This document shows positions 1 to 10,060 of a DNA stretch of 33,588 nt, piece after piece (positions within the stretch are counted from its first letter, which is position 1; each line of letters begins with the position of its first letter). A model generated the notes under the pieces. That model did no database searches. It saw nothing but the letters and a program-made list of their open reading frames with translations, and was not told the DNA's origin. Origin of the DNA: Anaerolineae bacterium (lineage in GTDB: Bacteria > Chloroflexota > Anaerolineae > B4-G1 > SLSP01); contig JALXBP010000149.1 of assembly GCA_026991395.1 (NCBI GenBank), forward strand, positions 1-33,588. The letters run 5' to 3'. A program made the translations under genes and the position numbers.

Positions 1-379
1 CCCGCAGGACGTTGACGGCAATGGAGGCTTGTCGGTCCTTGAAAGAGCCTGTCGTGGACTGACGTTCATCCTTGATCCACAGGTTGGGTAACTCCAATTT
101 GCGCGAAAGCGCAAGCGCCGGTGTCAGCGGCGTCCATCCTTCCCCCAACGAGAGGGGGTGGAAGTCATCCGGAAGCGGCAATAACTCATAGTAGCGCCAG
201 AGATCGGGAGAGCGCTTGGCAACGATCTCCTTCCAATTCTCCGGCAGAGCCTCCAAGGCATAAGCAGCATCAAGCCACGGACTACCACAGTGTGGACAAG
301 TACGGGTCAACGGCGTAGCTTCGAAGCTGTGTCCACACTCCAGACATCGCGCCCCCTTGAAAAGCGATTTCCCCCGCAT
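1..379 (-). CDS. thrC: threonine synthase, N-terminal part (cut by window edge)
   Basis: This is the first 126 codons of a PLP-dependent threonine synthase, which converts O-phosphohomoserine to threonine. The ATG is at 379, with a Shine-Dalgarno AAGGGAGGGA 7-9 bases upstream. The N-terminus carries a zinc ribbon of two CxxC pairs (C12/C15 and C28/C31), as in many long-form threonine synthases. The substrate/PLP region follows, with a T-G-S-F-K-D-R motif at about 110-116. K114 should form the Schiff base with PLP. The rest of the gene lies beyond position 1. It follows the histidine kinase gene after a 49-base gap on the same strand. The AT-rich end of the kinase gene (about 425-455) might contain a promoter, but I could not find a convincing -35/-10 pair. 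The zinc ribbon plus lysine motif makes the family call strong. A related PLP enzyme such as a cysteate synthase is a less likely alternative. Confidence 0.88.
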   Translation of the reverse strand, partial: MRGKSLFKGARCLECGHSFEATPLTRTCPHCGSPWLDAAYALEALPENWKEIVAKRSPDLWRYYELLPLPDDFHPLSLGEGWTPLTPALALSRKLELPNLWIKDERQSTTGSFKDRQASIAVNVLR

Positions 380-428
380 CGATGTTTCCCTCCCTTCGCG
401 GAAAAGCAGGGCTTGCGTGAACCCCCTC

Positions 429-3400
429 TTAATTATTATTGGAACTATTGAACAACGGGAGACGAACGGTAAAGGTGGAGCCCTTACCGACCTCACTTTC
501 CAGCGTCAGCGTTCCCCCGTGCATCTCTACGAGGGAGCGCGTGATGGCCAGCCCCAGTCCCGTTCCTTGAGCCTTGCGCGTGTAAGAGCCGTCGGCCTGT
601 CGGAACTTTTCGAAGATGATCTCACGGGCCTCTTCGGGAATGCCGACGCCCGTATCCTCCACGGTGATCACAGCCCACTGCCCCTCGCGGCGGGCATAGA
701 TGCGGATATATCCCTCCTCGGTGAATTTGATGGCATTGGAGACGAGGTTGTTGAAGACCTGATGAATACGGAGCTGATCGGCGGGCACCAGAGGGAGATT
801 GTCATCGACGATGACTTCCAGCTTGACGGACGACCCTTGTTTCTGCAGGAGCCCTTCGCCGCTGCTGGCGATCTCCTCCAGGATGGTGCGCAGATCGATG
901 GGATGGATGTCCAACGACATCCGCCCGGCCTCGATCTTTGCCAGGTCGAGAATGTCGTTGATCATCGAGAGCAGGTGCTGACCGTTCTCGTAGATGGCCA
1001 GCACATCTTCCCGCATCTCGTCCGTCAACTCCCCATCCACGCCCATCAGGATCATCTCGGCGTAGCCGATGACGGAATTGAGCGGCGTGCGCAGCTCATG
1101 GCTCATGTTCGCCAGGAACTCGCTCTTCAGACGATCCAGTTCCTGCAGGCGCTGCGCCGTTTCACGCAGTTCCTCCACATAGCGGGCACGGCTGAGCGCT
1201 GTGGCAATCTGCGTGGAGAGGGCGCGGAAGAGAAGGACATCTTCCTCCTCGAAGCTGTGAGGTCTATCCATGAAGACGCGATCGACGATCATCAGCCGAT
1301 CACCGCTGAAGACGGGGACGACGGCCTCGGCCCTGGCCTCCGGCAAGTATTCGCGCAGATCGAAGTCCTCGTCCGCCTCCAAGTCGTTGATGATAACGAC
1401 CTCGCGTGTCCGCGCCGCCCTGACCATCGGATGCATCTCGTCGCTCATCGGCACGACCCGCCCATCGGCCACGATGCGCTTGCTGATCTCGCCGGTGCCA
1501 GCCCGCGGGATGAGCGCATCGGCCTCCTCGTCGTAGAAGTAGATTTGGATGTGGTAGAAGCCCATTTTGCTCCTCACCAACTCGGGAGCCACGGTCATCA
1601 GTTCCTTCACATCCTGATAGGTCGTAATGGCACGGGATATCTCGGCGGAGAGTTGCAACTGACGTTCACGGCGCTTGAGGCTGGTGATGTCTCGAACGGT
1701 CGTGATGAAGCCCTCGCTCTGTCCCTCGATCTGCGGCAGCATCGCCGCATTCAATTCGGCAATGAAGGTTACGCCATCCCGACGGCGCATACGGACCTCA
1801 ACGGGCTGGCTGCGTCCGGCCTCCAGAGCCTGCGTGAAAACCGAAGCTGCGCGGGTGCGGTCTTCCGGCACGATGAATTCCAGAATATTGTGTCCGCCGA
1901 GGAGTTCCTCGCGGGTGAGTTGCAGCATTTCCCAGGCAGCTCGGTTGGCATCCTCGATGACACCCGTCATACCACTGGTGAGCACACCATCTTTGAGCGT
2001 ATCCAGGGTCGTGCGAATACGGGCCACCGTCGAGCGGATCTCGGCTTCGGCTTTCTGCTGCTGCTCGAAGAGGCGGGCATTTTGCAGTGCCGTACTCGCC
2101 AAACGGGCCAGCGTGCGGTAAACGCTCAGGTCGGCCTCGGTGAAATAGCCCACCTTATCGGCCTGCACGTCGAAGACACCGACGACGCGGTTCTCGATCA
2201 AAATAGGAATGGCCACCTCGGCCTTCGTGTCGGGCAAGAGCAGGTTGGGTAAGAATCCCGGCTCCCGACTCACATCGTTGGCCAGGACGACCTCCTTGGT
2301 ACGGGCCGCACGGGCCACGAGGCTCTGCTCGCGATCGACGGGAATGCTGTGCCCCTGTTGGCGCATAATCCGCCCCGGTTCACCGTAACCGGCCACCAGG
2401 CGCAGAAGCCCTGCCTCCTCATCCAAGCTGTAGTAGTGGACGTGATAGAGATCGAAACGCTCCTTGTAGAGCGTGATCATCCTCTCCAGCATCCGCAGCG
2501 GATCGTGGATGGTGCTCACCTCCGCGGCCATTTCCGCAGCGATGTTCAGACGAGAGGCGTACAGCTCGCGTTCCGCACGGGAGGCGGCCTCCTGCTGGAG
2601 CAACTGCGCGTTGTGCACGGCGGCAGCAATCTGCTCGGCCAGCGTCGTGAAGACGCTCAGATCGGCATCGGTAAAAGCCTTCGGCTTGTCATCCTGCACG
2701 TCGAGCACGCCGATGACCTCGCCGCTGATCTTCATCGGGATGGCAACTTCCGAACGGGTCTCGGGCAGCAACTCATTCGGCAGGAAGTTCGGCTCCTGAC
2801 GCACGTCGGGGACAACGACCATCTCCCCTGTTCGCGCCGCCTGGGCAACGAGACTTTGTTCCCTGTCAAGCGGGATGCTATGGCCGCGCCGCAGCATCTC
2901 CTCCCCCGCCTCACCGTAACCGGCCTCCAGACGGAGGAGATGCTCCTCCTTATCGAGCGTGTAGGCGTGGGCATAGTAGATGCCGAAGCGCTCCACGATC
3001 GCGTCGATGACCTCCTGGAGCAGAACGGCGGGGTCCTGCAAGCGATTGGCCAAGGTGGCAATCTCGGCAGCGATGCGCAGACGCTCGGCGTAGCGCTCGC
3101 GCTCGCGGCGGGCGGCCTCCTCGCGTTGCAGGGCCTCCACATTGCGGAACGTCGCAGCGATCTGCTCGGCCAGCGTCGTAAAGACGCTCAGATCGGCTTC
3201 GGTAAAGGCATCCGGCTCATCGTCTTGCACGTCGAGGACGCCGACGACCTCATCCCCCAGCCGCAGGGGGATAGCGACCTCCGAGCGGGTGTCGGGCAGG
3301 AGCTTGTTGGGCAGGAAGTTCGGCTCCTTGCGCACATCAGGGACGACGACCATCTCCCCCGTCCGCGCCGCTTTGGCGACCAGACTCTGCTCCCGGTCCA

Positions 3401-5099
3401 GGGGGATACTGTGGCCGACCTCGAGCATACGTCGCCCCGGTTCGCCGTAACCGGCACGGAGGAACAGGGTCCGCGCGAGCATATCGAGGGTATAGACGTG
3501 GGCATAGTAGATGCCAAACCGTTCGACGATAGCATCGATGACCGCCTGCAGAAGCACATCAGGGTCTTGCAGGCGGTTGGCCAGGGTGGCGATCTCGGCA
3601 GCCGCCTTCAACCGCTCGACGTAATGTTCGCGCTCGCGGCGGGCCATCTCCTGGCGCTGGATGGCCTCGGCATTACGGAAGGCCGTGGTGATATGCGCCG
3701 CCAGCGTGGTGAAGACGCTCAAATCCCCTTCGGAGAAGGCATTGGGGTGACTATCCTGCACATCGAGGACGCCGATCACCTCTTGCCCGACCATCAACGG
3801 GATGGCGACCTCCGATCGCGTGTGCGGCAACAGCTCGTTGGGCAAGAAGTTCGGCTCCTTGCTCACATCGGGAACGACGACCATCTCCCCCGTCCGCGCT
3901 GCCTTGGCGACCAGGCTCTGCTCTCTGTCGAGCGGGATACTGTGACCGCGCCGCAACATCTCCTGGCCCGGCCCGCCGTAACCGGCCCGCAGCTTCAGGA
4001 TGCCGCTTTCCGCATCCAGCGTATAGGCATGCGCATAGTAAATGCCAAATCGCTCGACGATGGCATCGATCACTACTTGGAGCAAGGCGTCGGGGTCCTG
4101 CACGCTGTTGGCGAGGACGGCGATCTCCGCCGCAGTCTGGAGGCGTTCCGCGTACAACTCACGCGCCTTGCGAATCTCCGCATTGCGGAAGGAGGAGGCA
4201 ATCTGCTCGGCCAGCGTCGTGAAGACGCTCAAGTCGGCTTCGCTGAAGGCTGCGGGGACATCGTCTTGCACGTCGAGGACGCCGATCACCTCATCGTCGA
4301 GCTTCAGCGGGATGGCGACCTCCGAACGTGTCTTGGGCAGCAGTTCGTTGGGGAGGAAGTTGGGTTCTTCTTGCACGTCGGGAACGACGACCATCTCCCC
4401 CGTCCGCGCCGCCTGTGCCACCAGGCTCTGTTCCCTGTCGAGCGGGATATGGTGGCCACGTCGCAGCATCTCCTTCCCTGCTTCGCCGTATCCGGCACGC
4501 AGATAGAGCACATCCTCCCGCGGGTCGAGGGTGTAAACGTGGGCGTAGTAGATGCCGAAACGATCGACGATGGCATCGATGACCGCCTGGAGCAATTCCA
4601 GCGGGTCTTCCAGCCGATTCGCAAGCGACGCGATCTCGGCTGCCGTGTGGAGGCGTTCGGTGTAGTGGCGAAGCCGCTCCTCCGTCGCCTTCTGCTTGCC
4701 GATATCGAACATACTGGCGATATAACTCTCCGGCTTGCCTTCGGCATCTCGCACAACGGTTGCCGTCAGGCTCGCGATCGTCATATGCCCATCTTTATGC
4801 TTGTGGCGGAGCGTTCCTTGATAACGCCCCTCTTTTCGAAGCCGCTCCAACACCGCCGGTGGGTGGAAATCGGTCAACAGTTTCCCGATCAGGTCGTCTA
4901 CCGAAAGATCGAGCATCCTGGCCATGGTCTCGTTGACGAAGACGATCTTGCCCTCCCCATCGGCGATGGCGATACCCACAGGCGCTTGCGCCGTCAAAGC
5001 GGTCATCCAGGTAATGGGGATACTTTCCAGTGTGGTCTTCACAACAGCAGGTACAGGGGCATGGGTATTGGCGGACTTACGCTTCCTCTTGGCACTCAT
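429..5099 (-). CDS. giant soluble sensor histidine kinase: PAS, five repeat GAFs, PAS, GAF, HisKA-HATPase
   Basis: This 1556-residue sensor kinase autophosphorylates on histidine and passes phosphate to a response regulator. Domains in order are PAS (about 30-140), GAF1-GAF5 (about 155-1007), PAS (about 1030-1145), GAF6 (about 1150-1300), HisKA with phospho-acceptor H1334 in S-H-E-L-R-T-P, and HATPase_c. The ATPase has an N-box near 1451, D-T-G-V-G-I-P near 1483 and G-T-G-L-G-L near 1515. GAF1-GAF4 are near copies: each has D-R-E-Q-S-L-V-A and [12 protein letters not shown]5 is more diverged. No membrane helix or signal peptide is present, so the protein should be cytosolic. I find no cysteine in the whole protein, so no bilin thioether or Fe-S ligand is possible. 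The ATG at 5099 has GGAGGG 8 bases upstream and a sigma70-like promoter. No dedicated response regulator is adjacent. The ligands of the GAF domains are unknown. Confidence 0.95.
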   Translation of the reverse strand: MSAKRKRKSANTHAPVPAVVKTTLESIPITWMTALTAQAPVGIAIADGEGKIVFVNETMARMLDLSVDDLIGKLLTDFHPPAVLERLRKEGRYQGTLRHKHKDGHMTIASLTATVVRDAEGKPESYIASMFDIGKQKATEERLRHYTERLHTAAEIASLANRLEDPLELLQAVIDAIVDRFGIYYAHVYTLDPREDVLYLRAGYGEAGKEMLRRGHHIPLDREQSLVAQAARTGEMVVVPDVQEEPNFLPNELLPKTRSEVAIPLKLDDEVIGVLDVQDDVPAAFSEADLSVFTTLAEQIASSFRNAEIRKARELYAERLQTAAEIAVLANSVQDPDALLQVVIDAIVERFGIYYAHAYTLDAESGILKLRAGYGGPGQEMLRRGHSIPLDREQSLVAKAARTGEMVVVPDVSKEPNFLPNELLPHTRSEVAIPLMVGQEVIGVLDVQDSHPNAFSEGDLSVFTTLAAHITTAFRNAEAIQRQEMARREREHYVERLKAAAEIATLANRLQDPDVLLQAVIDAIVERFGIYYAHVYTLDMLARTLFLRAGYGEPGRRMLEVGHSIPLDREQSLVAKAARTGEMVVVPDVRKEPNFLPNKLLPDTRSEVAIPLRLGDEVVGVLDVQDDEPDAFTEADLSVFTTLAEQIAATFRNVEALQREEAARRERERYAERLRIAAEIATLANRLQDPAVLLQEVIDAIVERFGIYYAHAYTLDKEEHLLRLEAGYGEAGEEMLRRGHSIPLDREQSLVAQAARTGEMVVVPDVRQEPNFLPNELLPETRSEVAIPMKISGEVIGVLDVQDDKPKAFTDADLSVFTTLAEQIAAAVHNAQLLQQEAASRAERELYASRLNIAAEMAAEVSTIHDPLRMLERMITLYKERFDLYHVHYYSLDEEAGLLRLVAGYGEPGRIMRQQGHSIPVDREQSLVARAARTKEVVLANDVSREPGFLPNLLLPDTKAEVAIPILIENRVVGVFDVQADKVGYFTEADLSVYRTLARLASTALQNARLFEQQQKAEAEIRSTVARIRTTLDTLKDGVLTSGMTGVIEDANRAAWEMLQLTREELLGGHNILEFIVPEDRTRAASVFTQALEAGRSQPVEVRMRRRDGVTFIAELNAAMLPQIEGQSEGFITTVRDITSLKRRERQLQLSAEISRAITTYQDVKELMTVAPELVRSKMGFYHIQIYFYDEEADALIPRAGTGEISKRIVADGRVVPMSDEMHPMVRAARTREVVIINDLEADEDFDLREYLPEARAEAVVPVFSGDRLMIVDRVFMDRPHSFEEEDVLLFRALSTQIATALSRARYVEELRETAQRLQELDRLKSEFLANMSHELRTPLNSVIGYAEMILMGVDGELTDEMREDVLAIYENGQHLLSMINDILDLAKIEAGRMSLDIHPIDLRTILEEIASSGEGLLQKQGSSVKLEVIVDDNLPLVPADQLRIHQVFNNLVSNAIKFTEEGYIRIYARREGQWAVITVEDTGVGIPEEAREIIFEKFRQADGSYTRKAQGTGLGLAITRSLVEMHGGTLTLESEVGKGSTFTVRLPLFNSSNNN

Positions 5100-5174
5100 A
5101 TAACCCTCCCAGGCAACACTGAACTGAGCACCCGCGATGCGGGAGACCTTTTAAGTTAGGCTCTTCGATAGTCC

Positions 5175-5203
5175 AGCATAGCACACACCTGACGAATTGG
5201 CAA
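5175..5203 (-). promoter_or_regulatory. sigma70-type promoter of the multi-GAF kinase
   Basis: On the minus strand, TTGCCA (5198-5203) and TATGCT (5175-5180) are separated by 17 bases. Transcription should start near 5168, giving a leader of about 70 bases. The leader holds a small CCCGC/GCGGG hairpin (5131-5143) and the GGAGGG ribosome site. Spacing and both hexamers fit a housekeeping promoter well. Confidence 0.7.
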
Positions 5204-5237
5204 GCCCTTTGGCCCGCTCTTGCATTACGAAATAGAG

Positions 5238-5297
5238 AAAAAAAGGATACACTCCGCTATGCCTCGGCAGGGGCACCGATGATGCAGCGCCCCTGCC
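5238..5297 (-). terminator. hairpin after the acyl-CoA synthetase gene
   Basis: A 9-bp perfect stem, GGCAGGGGC (5266-5274) paired with GCCCCTGCC (5289-5297), with a 14-base loop, starts 9 bases after the synthetase stop codon. On the minus strand a run of seven T (5238-5244) follows about 21 bases after the stem. That is farther than in a classic intrinsic terminator. It separates the synthetase gene from the kinase promoter. Confidence 0.55.
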
Positions 5298-5306
5298 CGC
5301 CCTCGC

Positions 5307-7409
5307 TCAAGGTTCGCGGTCGAGCCGCAAACGCACATCGACCGCCCACGCCCCCTCGCCCGCCGCGCCGACGATGAGCGGGTTGATATCCAGTTCGGCG
5401 ATGGCCGGGAAGTCGGCCACCAGTTGCCCGATCCGCTGCAGGGTCTCGACGACCGCCTCCACGTCGGCGGGGGGCTGACCGCGCACCCCGGCCAGAATCT
5501 TGCCCACCGCCGTCTCGCCGATCATCTCGCGGGCATCGGCGGCGGCGATCGGGGCCAGACGGAAGGCTACATCGCGCATCACCTCGACGTAGATGCCGCC
5601 CATCCCGAACATCAGCAGCGGGCCGAACTGCGGGTCCCGCTGCGCGCCTAAGATGACCTCCGTCCCCCTGGGGGCCATCGCCTGGATCATCACCTTCGCC
5701 TCCGCCCGGCCGTCCGTCAGCCGCTCGAAGGCGGCCCGCACCGCCTCGGCATCGGCCAGCCCCAGCGCCAGCCCGCCCACGTCTGCCTTGTGGACGACGC
5801 CCGGCGCAATCAGCTTGGCGGCGACGGGATAACCCGCCTTCTCCGCCAGCGCCACCGCCTCCTCCACCGTGGCCGCCAGGCCGGAGAAGGGCACGCGGAC
5901 GCCGTAGGCCGCCACGACCTGCGCCGCCACCTCCGCATCCACGAAACCCGCGCCCTGCGCCGTCCACGCCTCGCGCAGGAGCCGCGCTGCCGCCTCGCGA
6001 TCGACGTCGGTCAGCGGCTGCGGGGTGATGTCGGGGCGCTCGCGCAGACGGGCGTACTCCCACAGCCCGGCCAGCGCCCGCCCGGCGCGGCTGGGGTCCT
6101 GGTAGAAGGGAACGCCGCCCGCGTGGAGGATGTGCACCGCCTCCGGAATGCTCACGCCGCCGACCAGACAGGCCGCCACCGGCTTGTCGGAAGCCTGCGC
6201 CGCCGCGACGATGTGCTTCGCCACGTCGTTGACCGGCGTGATCGCCTGCGGGACGAAGATGGCCAGCATCATATCCACGCCGGGATCGTCGGCGAGGATC
6301 TTCAGCGCCGCCTCGTACATCTCCGCCCTTGGCCCGCCGAGCATATCCACCGGATTGTCGAGTTGCGCCCCGTGCGGGGTAACTTCCTTCAGCTTCGCCT
6401 TCGTCTCCGGCTGAAGGTCGGCCAATGCCAGCCCCCAGTCATCCAGCGCATCGGCGGCCAGCGCCGCCGGGCCGCCCGCGTTCGTCAGCAGGACGACGCG
6501 CGGCCCCTTCGGCAGCGGCTGATGGGCCAGCGCCATCGCAATGTCGTTCTGCTCCTGGAGCGAGTTGGCCATCAGGATGCCCGCCCGATGGCAGGCCGCC
6601 GCGTAAGCCTTCCCTGCGCCCGCCAGCGCCCCCGTATGCGAGGCGACGGCCCGCGTCCCCGCCGCCGTCCGCCCCGCCTTCGTCATCACGATCGGCTTGC
6701 GGCGGTAGATGCCCGCCGCCGTCTCCACGAAGCGCCGCCCGTTGGGGATACCTTCCGCGTAGAGATTGATGACCTTCGTGTGCGGGTCGTGGTCGAGGAG
6801 CAGCAACCCGTCACTGATCGAAACGTCCACCTGGTTGCCCAGGCTGATGATGCGGCTGTAGCCCACGCCCATGCTGATCGCCCAGTCCACCGTCCCGCCG
6901 ACGATGGCCCCCGAATGGGAGGCGAAGCCGATCGGCCCGGGCGCGGGCATCTCGGCGATGAAGGTCGTGTCGATGGGCACGTGCGTATCCATCACGCCGA
7001 CGCAGTTCGGCCCGATGAGGCGCATACCGTACTGCTCGGCGATCGTCTTCAGCGAGCGCTCCAGTTCCGCGCCCTGCGGCCCCGCCTCACGGAATCCCCC
7101 GGTGATGACGATGACCACCTTCAACCCGCGCTCGCCGCAGTCCCGCACCGCATCCGGCACCGCCTGCGCGCGCACCATAATCACCGCCAAATCGATGGGA
7201 TCGGGCACCTCCAGGATGGAGGGGTAGACCCGCAAACCGAGGATTTCGCCTCCCTTGGGATTGACGGGATAGATCGCGCCCCGATACCCGTGCTCCTTGA
7301 GGTTGCGCACCACCCCGTGGCTGAGCTTGGCCGGATTGCTGCTCGCACCGATGACGGCCACGCCGCGCGGATGGAAGAAGAGTTCCAACTGCTCGACAGG
7401 ATCGGACAT
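5307..7409 (-). CDS. ADP-forming acyl-CoA synthetase (acetate-CoA ligase type), fused alpha-beta
   Basis: This 700-residue enzyme belongs to the NDP-forming acyl-CoA synthetase family. These enzymes interconvert acyl-CoA + ADP + Pi and acid + ATP + CoA. In fermenters this conserves energy as ATP. The order is a CoA-binding Rossmann domain (about 10-105, G-A-S-S-N-P at 21-26), G-P-N-C-V-G-V at 133-139, and the succinyl-CoA-ligase-like domain. The latter carries S-H-T-G-A-L-A-G at 257-264, whose H258 matches the phospho-histidine of this family. A C-terminal ATP-grasp domain (about 475-695) has V-H-K-A-D-V-G-G and a G-I-Y-V-E-V-M-R-D-V segment. The alpha-then-beta fusion is common in bacteria and some archaea. 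The ATG at 7409 has AGGAGG 5 bases upstream. The substrate (acetate, propionate, aryl acids) cannot be read from the sequence. A protein acetyltransferase of the Pat type would carry a GNAT domain, which is absent. Confidence 0.92.
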   Translation of the reverse strand: MSDPVEQLELFFHPRGVAVIGASSNPAKLSHGVVRNLKEHGYRGAIYPVNPKGGEILGLRVYPSILEVPDPIDLAVIMVRAQAVPDAVRDCGERGLKVVIVITGGFREAGPQGAELERSLKTIAEQYGMRLIGPNCVGVMDTHVPIDTTFIAEMPAPGPIGFASHSGAIVGGTVDWAISMGVGYSRIISLGNQVDVSISDGLLLLDHDPHTKVINLYAEGIPNGRRFVETAAGIYRRKPIVMTKAGRTAAGTRAVASHTGALAGAGKAYAAACHRAGILMANSLQEQNDIAMALAHQPLPKGPRVVLLTNAGGPAALAADALDDWGLALADLQPETKAKLKEVTPHGAQLDNPVDMLGGPRAEMYEAALKILADDPGVDMMLAIFVPQAITPVNDVAKHIVAAAQASDKPVAACLVGGVSIPEAVHILHAGGVPFYQDPSRAGRALAGLWEYARLRERPDITPQPLTDVDREAAARLLREAWTAQGAGFVDAEVAAQVVAAYGVRVPFSGLAATVEEAVALAEKAGYPVAAKLIAPGVVHKADVGGLALGLADAEAVRAAFERLTDGRAEAKVMIQAMAPRGTEVILGAQRDPQFGPLLMFGMGGIYVEVMRDVAFRLAPIAAADAREMIGETAVGKILAGVRGQPPADVEAVVETLQRIGQLVADFPAIAELDINPLIVGAAGEGAWAVDVRLRLDREP

Positions 7410-7443
7410 AGAAGCCTCCTCTGATGGATTCTCGAACGACCTG

Positions 7444-7472
7444 ATGATACTTCGACATCCGGTACTTGTCCA
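7444..7472 (-). promoter_or_regulatory. promoter of the acyl-CoA synthetase gene
   Basis: On the minus strand, TGGACA (7467-7472) and TATCAT (7444-7449) are 17 bases apart. They lie in the 75-base gap between the flippase-like gene and the synthetase gene. Both hexamers match consensus at five of six positions, so the synthetase can be transcribed separately from the scpB cluster. Confidence 0.6.
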
Positions 7473-7484
7473 GCGAACCGGCGA

Positions 7485-10058
7485 TCACGGCCCCGAAAGC
7501 CTTTCGACGGATGCCGTTTCCCGCTCGCCCAGCCTCTCGTGCCATCCGGGACGATGCAGCGTGAGCGCGGTCGCCTCCTCGTCGGCCAGGGACCACCAAT
7601 GCGCCGGATAGTGCCCCTTCAGCGGCGAAAGGCGGGCCCCCAGGCGCACCACCATCACCAGCGGAAGGAAGGGGAGACGCAGCGGGCCGATCAAGGCCAA
7701 AGCCGACTCCAACTCCTCGACGGCCTGCGGCTCCCATCCACCGAGCAGGGCGGTGAGGAAGGCGTAGAGCGGCAGCGAGAGCCATCCCAGCAGGGCCACG
7801 AGCAGCGCATCGCGGATGTGGGTCGGCTCGACGAAGAGGACTACCGCCCTCAGCAGATGGTAGATCACCAGCGCCGCCCCGCCCGGCGCGATCACCGCCT
7901 GCCACAGGTAGAGGTGCGGGGCTATGACCACCCGCCGCACGACGAGGAGGGCGGCGACGGCGCGCACGAAGGCGGGCACCACCAGGGCCCAGGCGAAGCC
8001 CCGCAGTCCGTAACGCGGCACGAGGAGCACCAGCAGCACCGCGACTGCGCCCCCTTCCGGCAGGCGCAGCCACGAACGGAGCATCGGTCGCCCCACCCCC
8101 TCCAGGGCCGCGTCCGCCCACCAGAGCACCATCGCCAACGCCCCCCACAGGGGGAAGAGCGCCGCAGCCGGGAACTCCATCTTGACCACCCCGCGCAGGA
8201 GCGCTCCGGCAACCGCCCCACCTGCCGCGGCCAGGAAGAAGCCGACCCGCAGGCCATAGCGCAATCCGCGGCTCAGGTAGTAGCGCAGGAGCGTGCGGTA
8301 GCCAGCAACGGCGACCTCGGCCACCGCGGGCATCAGATCGCCGAAGAGGCCCTCGCGCATCAAGAGCGCCGCCGCGGCCATCGCGAAAAGCGGCGGCAGG
8401 GCTTGCCTCTGCGCCTCCAGCAGCGGCCAGTGCGGCAGCCATAGCATCACCCCCAAGGCCAGCAGCGGCATCACGAGATCACCGGCAACCAGGCGCACGC
8501 CATAGCCCAGCACCCGTTCGCCGACGCGCCGGTCGAAGGTGGGGAGGAGCAGCGAACGCGGCCTGAAGCCGATGGAGTAGGCCAGCACCAGCCCGAGCAG
8601 GAAGACGAAGACGAGATCGAAAGCAGCGCCCAAGGCCATCCCGCCCATCGCGCCGACCTCCGCGCCGATACTCGCCTCGGTCGCTCCCCAGCGGCGCAGG
8701 AGATAGGCGCTCGTCCCCTGGAAGACGGGCAGTCCCGCCAGCGCCGCCACCATCAGCACCTGCTCCGCGTCGAAGCGCTGCATCGCGCGGAAGAGCAGGC
8801 GGAAGAGGGTGAGGAAGCCCGGGAACTGGAGGGCGGTGAGAAAGAGCAGCGGGTAGGTCAGGTGGGCCAGGAGGCTGAAAGGAAGAAACAGACCGGCGAC
8901 CACCGCCATCAGCCCGAAGAGAAAGGCTCCCGTCAGCCACTGCCACCAGAGGAAGAACTGGAAGTAGTGCAAGGCCTCATCGGGGCGGTAGGGGTAGAGC
9001 CGCGTGAAATACCAGACGGAGGCCGTCCCCACCCCGCCGTCGAGCAGGACCGCCACCACGCCAACGGCGATCGTAACCTGCTGCCAAAGCTGTGCCGTCT
9101 GCCCCAGGGGGAAGATGCGCCGCGGGATGAACCAATCGGCGTAGAACCACAACGGCGTAAAGAGGACGATCCCCCCGGCGGCCATCAACAACGCCCCGGC
9201 AAGCGGTCGGTGAAAGCCGACACGTGCCCATCGACCGGCGGGCGGCGGAGGCGGCGAATTCGCGGCGCGAAGGAAGGCCCGCCGTCGCACAACGCTGTAG
9301 AGCGCCACCGAGCCGATGAAGATCACCAGGCCGCCCACCGTCAGCCAGAAACGCAGGGCAGCGTGCGGCACGGGGGCCAGCGGATAGTCGGCAAAGGGGA
9401 GCGGATGGCGTTCCCCGCCCCCTTCAGCCGTCAGGCGATAGATCAGGTAGTTCAGGTAAGGCCACACCAGCCAGTCCGCATTGCTCGGATCGGCAAGCCA
9501 GGGCGAGACGACGAAGACCTGGTAGCGATCCCGCCCCCGCATCCGCTCCACGACCGGCTCGCCCTCCTCCGTCAGCAGCAGGGGACGGAAGACGTTGACG
9601 TTGGCGACGACGGTGCGATTGGCCACCGGGGGAGCCGAGGCCCAGGCCATCGCCTGCATCAGCGGGTCCGGCTCCGTGCCGGGGTGGACTTTGCGCGGCT
9701 GCCCGTCATCGACGATGCTCAACTCCACCGCCCCCACCCCTAACGTCGCCCGCAGATCGCCCACGCTGCGGGGAAAGGTCGGCGAGGCGAAGACGACCAG
9801 CCCGGCCCGTTCCTCCCGCACCCACTGGCCGATAGCCTGCATCTCCGCCGCCGTCAACTCGGCATCGTTGACGACGAAGACGTCGGCCAGTTCCGCGCGA
9901 TCGACGAAGGTGAGGTAGGGAGCGGAACGCGCCAACGTCGCGTACACGCCGTCCGAGGGGCCGATGTAGTACACGCCGACGCCCGCGCCCTCTCCCGCGG
10001 CGGTCGGGACGAGCAGGAAGAGGGCCAGGAGGAGGAAGAGCGCGATCCTCCTGCGCAT
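7485..10058 (-). CDS. exported N-terminal domain fused to a 14-helix MOP/Wzx-type flippase-like membrane protein
   Basis: This 857-residue protein has two parts. Residues 1-21 are a signal peptide. Residues about 25-235 form a soluble exported alpha/beta domain, with alternating strands and a D-V-F-V-V-N-D-A-E-L segment, that resembles the glutamine-amidotransferase-like (ThuA/DUF4350-type) fold. After a first helix at about 243-265 and a basic, Pro-rich linker, about 13 more hydrophobic segments follow. Their pattern resembles Wzx/MATE (MOP superfamily) polysaccharide flippases, including F-R-P-R-S-L-L after a helix and a long amphipathic C-terminal tail. A role in moving a lipid-linked glycan or other envelope lipid is inferred. 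The start at 10058 has GGAG 8 bases upstream and lies 2 bases after the scpB stop, so translation is probably coupled. The N-terminal fold assignment is tentative, and the fusion itself is clear in one uninterrupted frame. Confidence 0.65.
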   Translation of the reverse strand: MRRRIALFLLLALFLLVPTAAGEGAGVGVYYIGPSDGVYATLARSAPYLTFVDRAELADVFVVNDAELTAAEMQAIGQWVREERAGLVVFASPTFPRSVGDLRATLGVGAVELSIVDDGQPRKVHPGTEPDPLMQAMAWASAPPVANRTVVANVNVFRPLLLTEEGEPVVERMRGRDRYQVFVVSPWLADPSNADWLVWPYLNYLIYRLTAEGGGERHPLPFADYPLAPVPHAALRFWLTVGGLVIFIGSVALYSVVRRRAFLRAANSPPPPPAGRWARVGFHRPLAGALLMAAGGIVLFTPLWFYADWFIPRRIFPLGQTAQLWQQVTIAVGVVAVLLDGGVGTASVWYFTRLYPYRPDEALHYFQFFLWWQWLTGAFLFGLMAVVAGLFLPFSLLAHLTYPLLFLTALQFPGFLTLFRLLFRAMQRFDAEQVLMVAALAGLPVFQGTSAYLLRRWGATEASIGAEVGAMGGMALGAAFDLVFVFLLGLVLAYSIGFRPRSLLLPTFDRRVGERVLGYGVRLVAGDLVMPLLALGVMLWLPHWPLLEAQRQALPPLFAMAAAALLMREGLFGDLMPAVAEVAVAGYRTLLRYYLSRGLRYGLRVGFFLAAAGGAVAGALLRGVVKMEFPAAALFPLWGALAMVLWWADAALEGVGRPMLRSWLRLPEGGAVAVLLVLLVPRYGLRGFAWALVVPAFVRAVAALLVVRRVVIAPHLYLWQAVIAPGGAALVIYHLLRAVVLFVEPTHIRDALLVALLGWLSLPLYAFLTALLGGWEPQAVEELESALALIGPLRLPFLPLVMVVRLGARLSPLKGHYPAHWWSLADEEATALTLHRPGWHERLGERETASVERLSGP

Positions 10059-10060
10059 CG

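Noticed and set aside
2349-5159. 936-codon open frame on the plus strand opposite the kinase (and a 631-codon frame at 357-2252)
   Set aside because: These mirror the minus-strand kinase codons. The translations have no family motif and mirror the GAF repeats. Long antisense frames are expected at this GC content.
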